Source: Eggerthellaceae bacterium (GTDB taxonomy: Bacteria; Actinomycetota; Coriobacteriia; Coriobacteriales; Eggerthellaceae). Taken from it: 64,000 nt of DNA. The stretch lies in contig JAFRGA010000103.1 of assembly GCA_017434045.1 (NCBI GenBank), positions 1 through 64,000 of the forward strand, given 5' to 3'. Within the stretch, counting starts at the first letter, position 1. Each line of letters starts with the position of its first letter. Shown here piece after piece: positions 8,314-21,703 of the stretch. The notes under the pieces are model-generated. The model did no database searches. It was not told where the DNA came from and worked only from the letters and a program-made list of their open reading frames with translations. The position numbers and the translations under genes are program-made.

Positions 8314-8825
8314 ACGCTACCTCCCTGCTCGCTGCGCAAGGCAACTTCCGAAGCACCCAGGTCGGTTGTTATGGTAACGAGCTTGCCATCGAACGAGAAG
8401 TCGAACGTGTTGGATTTGAACAGCGGCGTTGCCGTCTTGGGATTGTAAGGTCGGCCGGCGATGGCGTATTCCAGGTACAGCATGCCCTCGTGTTTGTATA
8501 TGCGCGTCTCGTATGTTCCTATCTCAAACCTCTCCACGAGCACAAGCGCCGGTCCCTCGGGACCCTCTCCACGCTCGACCGCTTGCGCTGCATCGCTCGC
8601 ATGGACGGCACCCGCAAGCAGCCCCGTCTGAATATGCACGTCATCCGTATATGACTGCGTCTTCGATACTGCACTGTATATATGCGCACCGACGGCCAGT
8701 GTGCCCATGAGCACCAGGAAGAACACCGCCAATAGCAGCAACGTGAAAACTCGGGAGGTCGAGTGCTTCTTCTCCTCGCTCTTCGAACGCTCGAACGCCG
8801 ATACTACTGCATGGTTGATGTTCAT
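8310..8825 (-). CDS. Membrane-anchored DUF4860-like pilus-cluster protein
   Basis: 171 residues, with a cytoplasmic head of about 25 residues, a membrane helix (about 27-48, FTLLLLAVFFLVLMGTLAVG) and a compact extracytoplasmic domain rich in beta strands. I recall similar proteins in pilus-like clusters of this bacterial group annotated DUF4860, but could not check. It overlaps both neighbours by four bases (8310-8313 and 8822-8825), the pattern of a translationally coupled operon. Confidence 0.6.
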   Translation of the reverse strand: MNINHAVVSAFERSKSEEKKHSTSRVFTLLLLAVFFLVLMGTLAVGAHIYSAVSKTQSYTDDVHIQTGLLAGAVHASDAAQAVERGEGPEGPALVLVERFEIGTYETRIYKHEGMLYLEYAIAGRPYNPKTATPLFKSNTFDFSFDGKLVTITTDLGASEVALRSEQGGSV

Positions 8826-9148
8826 CGCGGCTTCACCACCACAGAAGGCGGCACGTTATCGCCAAGCCATTCGTACTTGACCACGAAATCGCCGTGGTTG
8901 ATGATCATCCCGTAATCTTCTTCCAAATGCGAGAGCGTTGGCGGGAAGGACCCCTCAATCGCGCAGCACTGCGTAGCTGCTTCCACAACGGCATCGCGCA
9001 CCGAGATCGAAGCCTGGTCACGCGTGATGGAGCGCGACGCCACGGCCGCGAAGACGAAGTACGCGATGAGGAGCACAACGACGACCACGCAGGCAATACG
9101 CCAGCGCTTGAGCCTTGCGAGCTCGGCATATGTTACTTCGTGGTACAA
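8822..9148 (-). CDS. Small pilus-cluster membrane protein
   Basis: About 108 residues if translation begins at the TTG at 9148, which follows GGCGGAGG and does not overlap the GspF-like gene; the longer frame from 9217 would overlap that gene by about 50 bases. One membrane segment (about 17-37, RIACVVVVVLLIAYFVFAAV) is followed by a domain with adjacent Cys (TQCCAIEG). It is probably a minor pilin-like component. No family was recognised. Confidence 0.55.
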   Translation of the reverse strand: MYHEVTYAELARLKRWRIACVVVVVLLIAYFVFAAVASRSITRDQASISVRDAVVEAATQCCAIEGSFPPTLSHLEEDYGMIINHGDFVVKYEWLGDNVPPSVVVKPR

Positions 9149-9167
9149 AGCACCTCCGCCCTGCGCG

Positions 9168-10220
9168 CTAGCCAATCGATCCCATAATACCCACGAGCGG
9201 CAACATGATCGCAACAAGCGTGACGCCGATCGCGATGGTCAAAAACGCCGCGAGCAAAGGCTCGATGTGGTCGAGCGACTCATCTATCTGAAGCACGGCA
9301 TCGTCGAAAAAGGCTTGGGAGAGCTGGGCAAGCGTCTCGTCGGCACTGCCTGAGCGCATGCCGACGTTGAGCATGCGCGCATACAGCGGCTCGAAGACGT
9401 CATGCTCGCCGATGGCTTGGGCAAGGCTGCGTGGGTTGTCGAGGTCGACCATGCTGTCGCGTGCCGCCACAAGACGTTTGTGCAGCACGCGATGGTCCAC
9501 CGTAGCAATTGCCTTCGTCATGGCCTCCTCGTTGGTGATGCCCGACGAGACCAACGTGGCGAGCGCCGCCGTGAAACGCGAGAGCGCGAGCTGGTACATG
9601 GCGCGGCTCGTTATGGGCACCTTCTCGAACAGCTTCATCACGCGCGCACGGCCAGCCTCAGTACGCGCGGAGAACGACAGGTACAGGGCGGCTACCGCGC
9701 AAACGACGGTGATGGCAAACGCCACCCATCCGATAACCGTCGACAACCCCACCGACGCGAACGACTGGGATGCGAGCGAACCGGCCATGTTGTCGTACAC
9801 ATCCGAGAACACGGGCAGGATGAACATCACCGTGAACAGCAGGATCACCGCCATGATGACCAGAAGCCACGCTGGGTACCCTACTGCCGAGCGCAGCTTC
9901 GAGAACATCTTGTCTTCTTCGTCGTAATAAAGCTCGAGGTTGCGAAGCACCTGCTCGAGATGGCCGGACTGCTCGCCGGTGGCGGCCATCTCGACCGCAT
10001 AGGCGGGGAAGCCCTCGGTTGCCTTCATGGCCTGCGAGAAGGTCTCGCCAGCCACCAGGTTCTCGTACATGATGTTGCAAACCTCTTGGAAACGAGAGCG
10101 TTCGCGGTTCCCGGCGAGCATCAGCACCGCTTCCTCGGTCTGGATGCCTGCCGAGAGCATCGTCGCAACGCTTCCGCAGAAGGCGCTCAGCGCGCTACTT
10201 TCGAGCAGTGTCTTTGCCAT
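9168..10220 (-). CDS. Type II secretion/type IV pilus inner-membrane platform protein (GspF/PilC-like)
   Basis: The start MAKTLLESS at 10220 has GAGGAAAC upstream and gives 350 residues. It shows two copies of the GspF helical domain (about 15-135 and 215-340) separated by membrane helices (about 155-180 and 200-225), with a last hydrophobic segment at the C-terminus (LTIAIGVTLVAIMLPLVGIM). The GEQSGHLEQVLRNL and MRSGSADETLAQL motifs are typical of the family. It anchors the pilus/secretion motor in the inner membrane. First gene of the minus-strand pilus-like operon (9168 to 5084). Confidence 0.88.
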   Translation of the reverse strand: MAKTLLESSALSAFCGSVATMLSAGIQTEEAVLMLAGNRERSRFQEVCNIMYENLVAGETFSQAMKATEGFPAYAVEMAATGEQSGHLEQVLRNLELYYDEEDKMFSKLRSAVGYPAWLLVIMAVILLFTVMFILPVFSDVYDNMAGSLASQSFASVGLSTVIGWVAFAITVVCAVAALYLSFSARTEAGRARVMKLFEKVPITSRAMYQLALSRFTAALATLVSSGITNEEAMTKAIATVDHRVLHKRLVAARDSMVDLDNPRSLAQAIGEHDVFEPLYARMLNVGMRSGSADETLAQLSQAFFDDAVLQIDESLDHIEPLLAAFLTIAIGVTLVAIMLPLVGIMGSIG

Positions 10221-10263
10221 GGGCGTGATCGTTTCCTCTCGTGGTTTGTGTTTCCATTCTATT

Positions 10264-11253
10264 TTAATACGTAAATCGGTCTGTGTAGGCGCTTGCATCG
10301 CCCACGAATTGAGTCGCCCCAGTCGAGGCGAAGGTCACATCGCATCGAGACCAGGTTTTCGGATCCACCATAAACTGCGCCGAATGCCAGGTTCCGTCAA
10401 TGTAGACCATGATCCAGGCATGGTATACCTCGTCTTTGCCGACATAGCCTGTCATGAGCTTGGTTGGGATGCGCATCGAACGCAGCATGGCAGACGAGAG
10501 AGACGCGTAGTCGAAGCAGATGCCCTTGCCCGTGGAAAGCGTCTCGTCCGGATCGGGCACGTAACCGCTCTTCTGCGCAAGCTCCTCGGCCTTGGCGTTA
10601 TCGTAGGTGACGTGCCCTGCCACGAACTCGCATATGTTTTTCACCACTTCGCCCTCGTTGGCAGCGGTGCTCGTGAGTTCGCGGGCCTTATCCACGCATG
10701 AGCTCGACCTGTCGTAGTTGCAATACATATTGGACATGAGGAACGGCGCAAACTCCGACGAAAGGCTAACATCGGCCTCCGACGAGAACAGCTCCACGTA
10801 GTTGCTGCCCGAGGTGTTTTGCATGATGCGGAACATGTAGGAGCCCTCTCCCATGTTCAGAGGATACACAGTCTGCGTGCCATCGTTGGGAAGATCGTAA
10901 TTGTAAGTTTCTTCGCCACACTTGACCTGGAACTTCAAGCGTGCAGGACTCGAAGCCTGGGCGGTGACGTAGCCGTCTATCGTATTGTCGGTGTTGATGG
11001 CGGGCTCGCCGCCCGAATCGTCCGCCAGCATCGGCACTGCGACGTTCGCCGGCTGCTTGTACGCGGCGCCTGACACTTCGTCCCCGCTGCTCCCATCTCC
11101 AGCCGACAGTCCGATCGCCTCCGCTTGGTTCGAGCTTGCGCCCTCGCTTCCACTTGACCCGCCGCATGCAGGGATGGCTGCGATGGCGAATGCACATACG
11201 AGGACTAAAAGAACCCTCAAGGTTGCAGAAGCTATACGGCCTTCTTGTTTCAC
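10264..11253 (-). CDS. Transglutaminase-like lipoprotein
   Basis: A 329-residue protein starting at a GTG (11253) after CGGAGCTAG. The N-terminus has a lipoprotein signal ending AAIPAC-GG (lipidated Cys30), then a Gly/Ser linker, a beta-rich domain (about 75-165), and a transglutaminase-like domain with the catalytic triad Cys246 (GKGICFDYA), His278 (EVYHAW) and Asp297 (FMVDPKTW). Related domains act as cysteine peptidases or crosslinkers outside the cell. It lies just upstream of the pilus-like operon on the same strand with a 43-base gap, so it may share its transcript. Confidence 0.8.
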   Translation of the reverse strand: MKQEGRIASATLRVLLVLVCAFAIAAIPACGGSSGSEGASSNQAEAIGLSAGDGSSGDEVSGAAYKQPANVAVPMLADDSGGEPAINTDNTIDGYVTAQASSPARLKFQVKCGEETYNYDLPNDGTQTVYPLNMGEGSYMFRIMQNTSGSNYVELFSSEADVSLSSEFAPFLMSNMYCNYDRSSSCVDKARELTSTAANEGEVVKNICEFVAGHVTYDNAKAEELAQKSGYVPDPDETLSTGKGICFDYASLSSAMLRSMRIPTKLMTGYVGKDEVYHAWIMVYIDGTWHSAQFMVDPKTWSRCDVTFASTGATQFVGDASAYTDRFTY

Positions 11254-11472
11254 CTAGCTCCGTTCATCACTTTAAGGCGGGCAGAAGAAGTTGCCATCCA
11301 CCAGCCATCTGCACAAACTGGCGAGATGTGCCGCCCATCCGTTGGACGTCTGATTATTATACATCTGTTAAAAGGAAATATCTGCCGATTGAAATGGTGG
11401 TATGCTGCAATAGAGCGTTCCATGCCGCCATTTGTCGAAAACTCTTGAAGCTGTCGGATAGGGCGCCTTCTG

Positions 11473-12192
11473 ATGATACAGATTGCATTGCCGAACAACG
11501 AACCATTTGGATTCGACGACGTCGACTCCGTCGTGTGCAACGTTGCCGGCGAACTCGGCTGCGCAAAGCCCATCCTTGTTTACTTCAAGACGTCCATCGA
11601 ATTGTTGGACATGCTCGTCAATTCAGGGAGGACCCTGATTGATTTGGTATTCGTGCCCTATGACCTGCCAGGTCTCAACGGGATAGAGGCGTTAGCTGAG
11701 GCACGTGCCTCCCTTCCTTTGTTGCGAAGCGTCATCACGGCTGAATCGCCTGATCACGCGGCAAAAGCCGCTGCCATAGGCGTCAACGGCTATCTGCTGG
11801 AACCCGTTGATCTCGACGAGTTCGTACGCGTACTGCGGCTCCAGCTTCAAGTAGTGCTCGAATTGCATGGTTCGTCTACGCTGCTCAACACAAGGGCATG
11901 TACGAGACGCATCAGGCACGACTCGGTGCTGTACTGCGAGACCTCTGGACATGACCAGGTGCTTCACCTTGTAGACGGCGAATCGGTTGCCGCAAGGTAC
12001 TCATCGCAGGCGTTGTTCGAACTACTAGGGGGTTGCAGTTACTTCTTCAAGCTTGGCAGCTCCTACATCGTGAACCTGCTGGAAGTCGTAAGCCTCAACA
12101 CATCGAGCGGCGAACTGGTGCTCTCGAACGGGATTTCGTTACCTGTCCCCACCCGGCTGCGCAAAGCGCTCGAGGAAACGCTGCTGGGATAG
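11473..12192 (+). CDS. LytTR-family transcriptional regulator with degenerate receiver
   Basis: 239 residues. The N-terminal half looks like a response-regulator receiver but reads IDLVFVPYDLPGLNG (57-71) where a normal receiver has the phospho-accepting Asp at the Pro62 position; the acceptor thus seems lost. The C-terminal half (about 140-235) is a LytTR DNA-binding domain (SVLYCETSGHDQVLHL, FFKLGSSYIVNL). It is divergent from the transglutaminase/pilus cluster, so it may control it, which is inference. No sensor kinase is adjacent. Confidence 0.75.
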   Translation: MIQIALPNNEPFGFDDVDSVVCNVAGELGCAKPILVYFKTSIELLDMLVNSGRTLIDLVFVPYDLPGLNGIEALAEARASLPLLRSVITAESPDHAAKAAAIGVNGYLLEPVDLDEFVRVLRLQLQVVLELHGSSTLLNTRACTRRIRHDSVLYCETSGHDQVLHLVDGESVAARYSSQALFELLGGCSYFFKLGSSYIVNLLEVVSLNTSSGELVLSNGISLPVPTRLRKALEETLLG

Positions 12193-12374
12193 TTGTCAGA
12201 TGAAAAAGATTGGCAGAATGTTAAATATGGCAAAAAATGTTCAATTTGAACCAATTCCGCCAAAGACACTCTTATTTTGCACTAATGGCTTAGGATACAC
12301 ACTACGCGAAGCGCTGACGTGTAGCTGCTCCAATCAAGTAGTCGATAGTTAAGCCCGGTAATTGGAGGAAGGCC

Positions 12375-12848
12375 TTGGGCGACGGAAACTCAACTTCGAA
12401 CGACCATCGGCATTGGTCCGGCGGCGTTGCCGGGTCTCTTCCAGCCTCGTTCGTCTATATCATAATCGCCCTCGCGATTGGCCTTGCCTTAGTACTCGGG
12501 TTTTCCCTCTACTTCGCGCTATCCCAAAACGTTGCCTCTTCCTCTCAGCCTACGGTCGCATCAGCCCTCGTGAACAGCAAAGAAGCAGATGCAACTCCCG
12601 CCGTCAGCAAAGACGTTTCTAAGACTGCTGGGACGTCTGACGAAAACGGCAACTCAGACGAGCAGATTATCGAAGAAGATGAAAGCCCCTTGTCTTCCGG
12701 GCTTGGTGGAGGTGAGCCCGTTTCCAGCGGGGGTTTGAGTTTCTGGCCCATTGCCATTATCGGAATAGTAATCGTTGCCTTGTTCTTCTTCGTGATCATG
12801 CGTCGTATGAACCGCAATGTCCACGACATGACTTCCATGTTCAAGTAG
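12375..12848 (+). CDS. Hypothetical protein with two membrane segments
   Basis: 157 residues from a TTG start (12375) behind GGAGGAAGG. Membrane segments lie at about 26-50 (VYIIIALAIGLALVLGFSLYF) and 125-142 (FWPIAIIGIVIVALFFFVI), joined by about 75 extracytoplasmic, Ser/acidic-rich residues. A short basic cytoplasmic tail follows (MRRMNRN). It lies between two LytTR-type regulators. No family recognised; a role as a membrane sensor for them is only a guess. Confidence 0.55.
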   Translation: MGDGNSTSNDHRHWSGGVAGSLPASFVYIIIALAIGLALVLGFSLYFALSQNVASSSQPTVASALVNSKEADATPAVSKDVSKTAGTSDENGNSDEQIIEEDESPLSSGLGGGEPVSSGGLSFWPIAIIGIVIVALFFFVIMRRMNRNVHDMTSMFK

Positions 12849-13039
12849 ACGTGCAGGTGCTATCCAAGCACATCGCACGAACCGCCGTTGCAGCAACCCT
12901 AAAGTGGACGCTCTTCCAGCTCTCTATCCCTTACGCACTTCTTCACCCAACCTTCTTGCGTGTTGAATATATGAAGTGTTGAACTATAATTACCTGAACT
13001 CCGTATTACCTTTTGAAGTGCACTTTTGGAGGAATTATC

Positions 13040-13636
13040 GTGGGCAATCAAGTTAAAGCCGCCGTCGCAATCGAGGCAGTGGTATTGGTCATCGCCTTCG
13101 CCTTCACGATCTACTATATTGCAAACGGGCTGTATCAGAGGATCCACCCGCTCGATGCAGTGCTCGTCATCTTGTGGGTGATCGTGGCGGCTGTCCTGCT
13201 GGTCGTCTTCCGAGCGCGTGCGCTGAGTCGAGAGGAAGTCGTCCGTCGCATCTATCTCTCGAAGGACTGGGTGTATAACTTTGAAATCGGCTATGCGCCG
13301 CTTGAGGAGGTCGTGCCGGACCGTGACTCGTACGAGATCGTCATGTTCGCCGCAGACGCCCTCGCCAGGATGTCATACGGGTTCGACGTGGCGCATGCGC
13401 CTGAGGATTTCAAGCCGACGCATATGTTGTCGAGCATGGTTTTCAAGTTTCACCTGGTAGGAGAAGATGTCGATGACGAGGACAAGAGCGTCGTCATCGA
13501 CCAGTGGAAGGGAACGCTTCAAAGCATCTCCCGTACCGAAACAGATGACTATACCTATAAATCGATTGGGTCGTTCTCCAATGCCAAGGAACTTGCCAGG
13601 CTGTTGGACGCGAACGACGTGTTGAAGAAGGATTAA
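13040..13636 (+). CDS. Hypothetical membrane protein
   Basis: 198 residues from the GTG at 13040, chosen because GGAGG sits at 13028-13032. Two membrane helices (about 5-28 and 40-58) form a hairpin, followed by a cytoplasmic domain of about 130 residues rich in acidic and aromatic residues (DWVYNFEIGYAPLEEV). No known domain was seen. It is 66 bases before the second LytTR regulator on the same strand, so co-transcription is possible. Confidence 0.55.
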   Translation: MGNQVKAAVAIEAVVLVIAFAFTIYYIANGLYQRIHPLDAVLVILWVIVAAVLLVVFRARALSREEVVRRIYLSKDWVYNFEIGYAPLEEVVPDRDSYEIVMFAADALARMSYGFDVAHAPEDFKPTHMLSSMVFKFHLVGEDVDDEDKSVVIDQWKGTLQSISRTETDDYTYKSIGSFSNAKELARLLDANDVLKKD

Positions 13637-13702
13637 CAGGTTTAACAAGATTGCTTGTTTTGTTGGCATATTAGTAACAGGGTTGTTCGGGGAGCGAGCC
13701 AG

Positions 13703-14446
13703 ATGATACGCATCATCATATGCGATTCGAATAGGGCCGAAGGCCTTAGTCTGCGCGATGCCATCGACGCTTATGCCTCCAATCACGGTATATTCAACAT
13801 TGAAGTGCTCATCCTTAACTCTCGCGAGGAGTTCGCTGAGTTGCTGAACCGCTTGAGACCCGATTTCTTCCATATCGCCATCTGCCATATCGACGACCGC
13901 TGCGCCAACATGTCATTGGACCAGATAGGATCTACGTTGGGCGAGACACACTCCCTCACGCCAAACACCCATTTCATCATGATGTCTTCCGACCCCAGCC
14001 ATGCCATATGCGCCTTCAAAGCCAATGCCGATTTCATGCTCCTACCCTCTTCAAGTGCAGATTTCGTACGACTTATCGGAGGAGCCCTCAGACAGGCAGT
14101 TAATGGCCAGAGGACCCTCTTCTCGGTAAAGCAGGCGAAAGGCGTGGCGTGCATGAACGTCAACGACATCACCTTCATCGAAACTGGAAAGAAGGGTCCC
14201 ATCATCCACCTTCCCGGTGGTAGAACCGTAATTACAAAGGGAACTTTGCAATCTCTGTTCGAGAAGATCAGCGCGATAAGCGACAACTTCATACGTGCAA
14301 GCGGTTCGTTCATTGTAAACTTGGACAACATGCGAATCATCGGCAAGAGTTCCGTCATCTTCGGCGATGGCGAGGCTATCATCCTGCCTGTCCGCGCACG
14401 CAAGCCCGTACGCGATGCGTACGTCGCCTATCAGACGCGCAGCTAG
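13703..14446 (+). CDS. LytTR-family transcriptional regulator with atypical receiver
   Basis: The start MIRIIICDSN at 13703 follows GGGGAGCGAG and gives 247 residues. The N-terminal receiver-like fold has an acidic pocket start (CDSN) but no clear acceptor Asp at the end of strand 3 (FFHIAICHIDD). The C-terminal LytTR domain (about 145-240) has the usual FIETGKKG and IRASGSFIVNLDNM elements. With the regulator at 11473 it makes a pair bracketing two membrane proteins; no histidine kinase is nearby. A hairpin terminator follows. Confidence 0.72.
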   Translation: MIRIIICDSNRAEGLSLRDAIDAYASNHGIFNIEVLILNSREEFAELLNRLRPDFFHIAICHIDDRCANMSLDQIGSTLGETHSLTPNTHFIMMSSDPSHAICAFKANADFMLLPSSSADFVRLIGGALRQAVNGQRTLFSVKQAKGVACMNVNDITFIETGKKGPIIHLPGGRTVITKGTLQSLFEKISAISDNFIRASGSFIVNLDNMRIIGKSSVIFGDGEAIILPVRARKPVRDAYVAYQTRS

Positions 14447-14496
14447 CGTTGCTTGAAGGCATCGGACATGCCCCCCTGTCACACGCCCAGATGAGA

Positions 14497-14526
14497 AGAT
14501 GAGCCGGAGACGTATCTCCGGCTCAT
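14497..14526. terminator. Hairpin between convergent genes (regulator and gyrA)
   Basis: Inverted repeat with 13-base arms (GATGAGCCGGAGA) and a four-base loop, between the 3' ends of the LytTR regulator and gyrA. It could serve both directions; there is no long T run. Confidence 0.6.
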
Positions 14527-14597
14527 CGGTTTCCCATTGCCAAGCGGGTACGTTGGCTTGTATTGAGCTTTGGGTGCTTGCCTTCAGATGTTTGCCC

Positions 14598-17345
<2,748 letters not shown>

Positions 17346-17379
17346 GTTCTACTCCTGCTTACGTATGAAATAGCTCTCT

Positions 17380-17473
17380 GTCATTCTGAGCCGAAGGCGA
17401 AGAATCTCCGCGAAGCGGGGATCCTGGCAAACCGCTTCGCGGGGATCCTTCGGGCTTCGCCCTCAGGATGACA
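17380..17473. repeat. R2 repeat between gyrB and gyrA
   Basis: About 94 bp starting GTCATTCTGAG and ending CTCAGGATGAC. It has internal inverted arms (CTCCGCGAAGCGGGGATCC against CCGCTTCGCGGGGATCC) and can fold as a long hairpin. Other copies are at 22850-22940, 35489-35579 and 35647-35735, with a half copy near 4655-4702. Confidence 0.8.
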
Positions 17474-17550
17474 AACTGCGTTTTCCTACAACCTCACGGA
17501 TTTCTCTCTATCCTTGCGTAATCGAAGGAGTCCGTCCCTTCGATTCGTTC

Positions 17551-17581
17551 TGCACGGTTGGGGACTGTCCCCAACCGTGCA
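17551..17581. repeat. R4-type palindrome
   Basis: Perfect inverted repeat with 15-base arms (TGCACGGTTGGGGAC) around a single T. The GGGGACTGTCCCC core is shared with palindromes at 4601-4634 and 29703-29798. It lies in the gyrB-gyrA gap. Confidence 0.75.
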
Positions 17582-17644
17582 TCCTTTTCTCTCTATCTTT
17601 CGCAATCTAACGAGCCAGTCCCCTTCGATGCAAACGCTTTGAGT

Positions 17645-17675
17645 ATGTGGAAAAGGGTCTGACCCTTTTCCACAT
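17645..17675. repeat. R1 palindrome just after gyrB
   Basis: ATGTGGAAAAGGGTC and its complement around one base, seven bases beyond the gyrB stop. It could act as a 3' hairpin for gyrB mRNA. It is identical to the ends of the MITE-like elements. Confidence 0.8.
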
Positions 17676-17681
17676 TGCCTG

Positions 17682-19664
<1,983 letters not shown>

Positions 19665-19882
19665 TTAAATGCAGGCAGGATGAAGCTGCGAGGATCCTCG
19701 CAGGCAGAAACTGGGCGCGCGGGTCGTTTGAGCTGCGCGTCTGGGTATTCCCCGCCTATTCCCATGTTTGTGAAGATATTAGCATATCCTGTATATCTTT
19801 GAATAGAGGTAACACAACATGTTCAATTTTCGCTTCTAAGGCATCTGAGAGGTTGTAGACGGGTATGTTTACCCAAAATCCG

Positions 19883-20416
19883 TTATTGTTTACCCAATTC
19901 TGATTTATTTAGCTCCATAGCCGCCGTCATCGCTTTCTCAAATGAATTCTTGAGCGGTTGGCTTTCAATCGTTTCCGTCGTATTTTTGACGTATTCTTGC
20001 TCGGATTCGCTCAAGGGCACGGCTTGGTATGCGTACGTTTGCTTCTCCGTAGGATCCAGTTCGTATGGATGGTGGTTTTTGTACTGCCCACGCGATATGT
20101 ATATGTTGAAATCCTCCACTTCCTCGCCGAAAAGCTGCAAGAGCTTGAGCTTGATGAGCTCGCGCTGGGCATTGAGCTCGGCTGCGAAAATGGATTCGTC
20201 CACGTAGACGATGAGCGTCTTCACGCCATCTTTATTAACTATGTACACGTTATTGGTATGCTGGAGAAACAGAGAGGATGAATCGCGGTACACCGATTCA
20301 AGCACCGTCTTGTAGCGGTCGCGCACCTGTAGGGCACGCAGGTTGATGCGCATCTGGTCCTGGTCGCCGGTAAGGGTTGCGAGGTAATACTCTATGTCCT
20401 GCCCAAGTTTCTTCAT
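19883..20416 (-). CDS. dciA: DUF721/DciA-like replication protein
   Basis: About 177 residues from MKKLGQDIEYY (20416). An N-terminal globular domain of about 110 residues has the pattern of DUF721 (IVNKDGVKTLIVYVDESIFAAELNAQRELIKLKLLQLFG, which in known members resembles a KH-like fold), followed by a charged tail. DciA proteins help load the replicative helicase DnaB in bacteria lacking DnaC. The position between recF and gyrB is classic for this gene in actinobacteria and supports the call more strongly than the sequence alone. No strong ribosome site; an earlier ATG at 20440 is possible. Confidence 0.7.
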   Translation of the reverse strand: MKKLGQDIEYYLATLTGDQDQMRINLRALQVRDRYKTVLESVYRDSSSLFLQHTNNVYIVNKDGVKTLIVYVDESIFAAELNAQRELIKLKLLQLFGEEVEDFNIYISRGQYKNHHPYELDPTEKQTYAYQAVPLSESEQEYVKNTTETIESQPLKNSFEKAMTAAMELNKSELGKQ

Positions 20417-20532
20417 GCTGTAAGTATATAACACGAACATGTGTTTGTATACATATTGTATACTATTAATTAGAAAGAGGGAGGAGGTCCTCAGCGTCTG
20501 CCTCGCTTTTACATGCCTTTCATTGATGCGTT

Positions 20533-20565
20533 AATGATCGTTGGGGACTTTCCCCTTCGATCATT
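20533..20565. repeat. R4-type hairpin overlapping the recF 3' end
   Basis: AATGATCG and CGATCATT arms enclose TTGGGGACTTTCCCC. The hairpin overlaps the recF stop codon (20561-20563) and may act as its terminator. Confidence 0.6.
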
Positions 20566-21688
20566 CCAACGGCAAATGGATGACGTTCGCTTTCTCGAGC
20601 AGCGAAGCGCGAAACGGCGACAGGTCGGTTGTGGTGATGAACGTTTGGATATCGTCGCCGACTGCGTTTACGAGCATGTCGCGGCGCGTCTCGTCAAGTT
20701 CGCTCATGACGTCGTCCAGCAGAAGGACGGGGTTGACGCCGAGCGTTTGGCGCACCATCTGCACTTCGGCGAGTTTCCATGCAAGCACGATGCTCCTCTG
20801 CTGTCCCTGGCTCGCGAAGATGGAAGCGTCTTTATCGGAAAGGAAGAACGTTATCTGGTCGTTGTGAGGTCCGATGAACGAACGGCGGCCCCGCGCTTCC
20901 TCGGGTGAGTAACACGTCAACGCATCATATATATAGGTTCGAACTTCGTCGCGATTGACCGTCAAGGCACTTGAAGAATCGAAAGACGACAAACCCGGGT
21001 ATTTCTCTTGCATGCGCAGCCAGGAAGGTTGGTAATCCGCGTTGAATTTCTCTCCTGATTGGGCAAGAACCGCGTAATTTTGCTGCACGATGGGCACGAT
21101 ACGCGTGTAGAGGGAGCGTCGGTAGCAGTAGAGCTGCGATGCCACTGCGAGCAAGGTTTCGTTGATGGCATCCACAAGCGGTTGAGGAGCTTCGTCTTTC
21201 AACAGGCGGTTCTTGTATCGAAGGGCTTTCTCGTAGTCCCTATATACTATGTTGTAGTTCTTAGACAACTGAACACCCAAATCGTCGAGGGCGTCGCGCC
21301 TCACGGAAGAGGATTTCTTCGCCAGGTTCAAATCGTCGGGCACGAACGAAACCGCAGGCAGTATGCCTTTCACATCGGCAGTTTGCTTGTTCTTCCCGTT
21401 TATCTGAAACCGCTTCTTCCCCGGCTCAAGGTACAACGTCGTGGTGATTTCCCTGTTTCCATCAGAGAGGCGCCCTTGAAGGAACGAGCTCTCCTGTCCT
21501 TGCTCTATGAGCTGGTTGATTTGCGAATGGCGAAACGAGGAAGCTGCCGTGAGCAGATGAATGCCCTCGAGGATGTTGGTCTTCCCGATGGCATTGGGGC
21601 CGCAGAAGATGACGAGATCGCCTAAATCAGGCAATCTGAGCTCGCTATAGTTCCTGAAATTCCTAAACTCGAGGTCTTGAAGGCGCAT
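20561..21688 (-). CDS. recF: DNA repair/recombination ATPase RecF
   Basis: A 375-residue SMC-like ATPase that helps load RecA at gaps. Walker A GPNAIGKTN (30-38), the ABC signature SQGQQRSIVLAWKLAE and Walker B PVLLLDDVMSELD are all intact. It lies 15 bases after the dnaN stop on the same strand, so dnaN-recF are one transcription unit, as in many bacteria. Confidence 0.95.
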   Translation of the reverse strand: MRLQDLEFRNFRNYSELRLPDLGDLVIFCGPNAIGKTNILEGIHLLTAASSFRHSQINQLIEQGQESSFLQGRLSDGNREITTTLYLEPGKKRFQINGKNKQTADVKGILPAVSFVPDDLNLAKKSSSVRRDALDDLGVQLSKNYNIVYRDYEKALRYKNRLLKDEAPQPLVDAINETLLAVASQLYCYRRSLYTRIVPIVQQNYAVLAQSGEKFNADYQPSWLRMQEKYPGLSSFDSSSALTVNRDEVRTYIYDALTCYSPEEARGRRSFIGPHNDQITFFLSDKDASIFASQGQQRSIVLAWKLAEVQMVRQTLGVNPVLLLDDVMSELDETRRDMLVNAVGDDIQTFITTTDLSPFRASLLEKANVIHLPLE

Positions 21689-21703
21689 AGCTGGTTATAG
21701 AGC

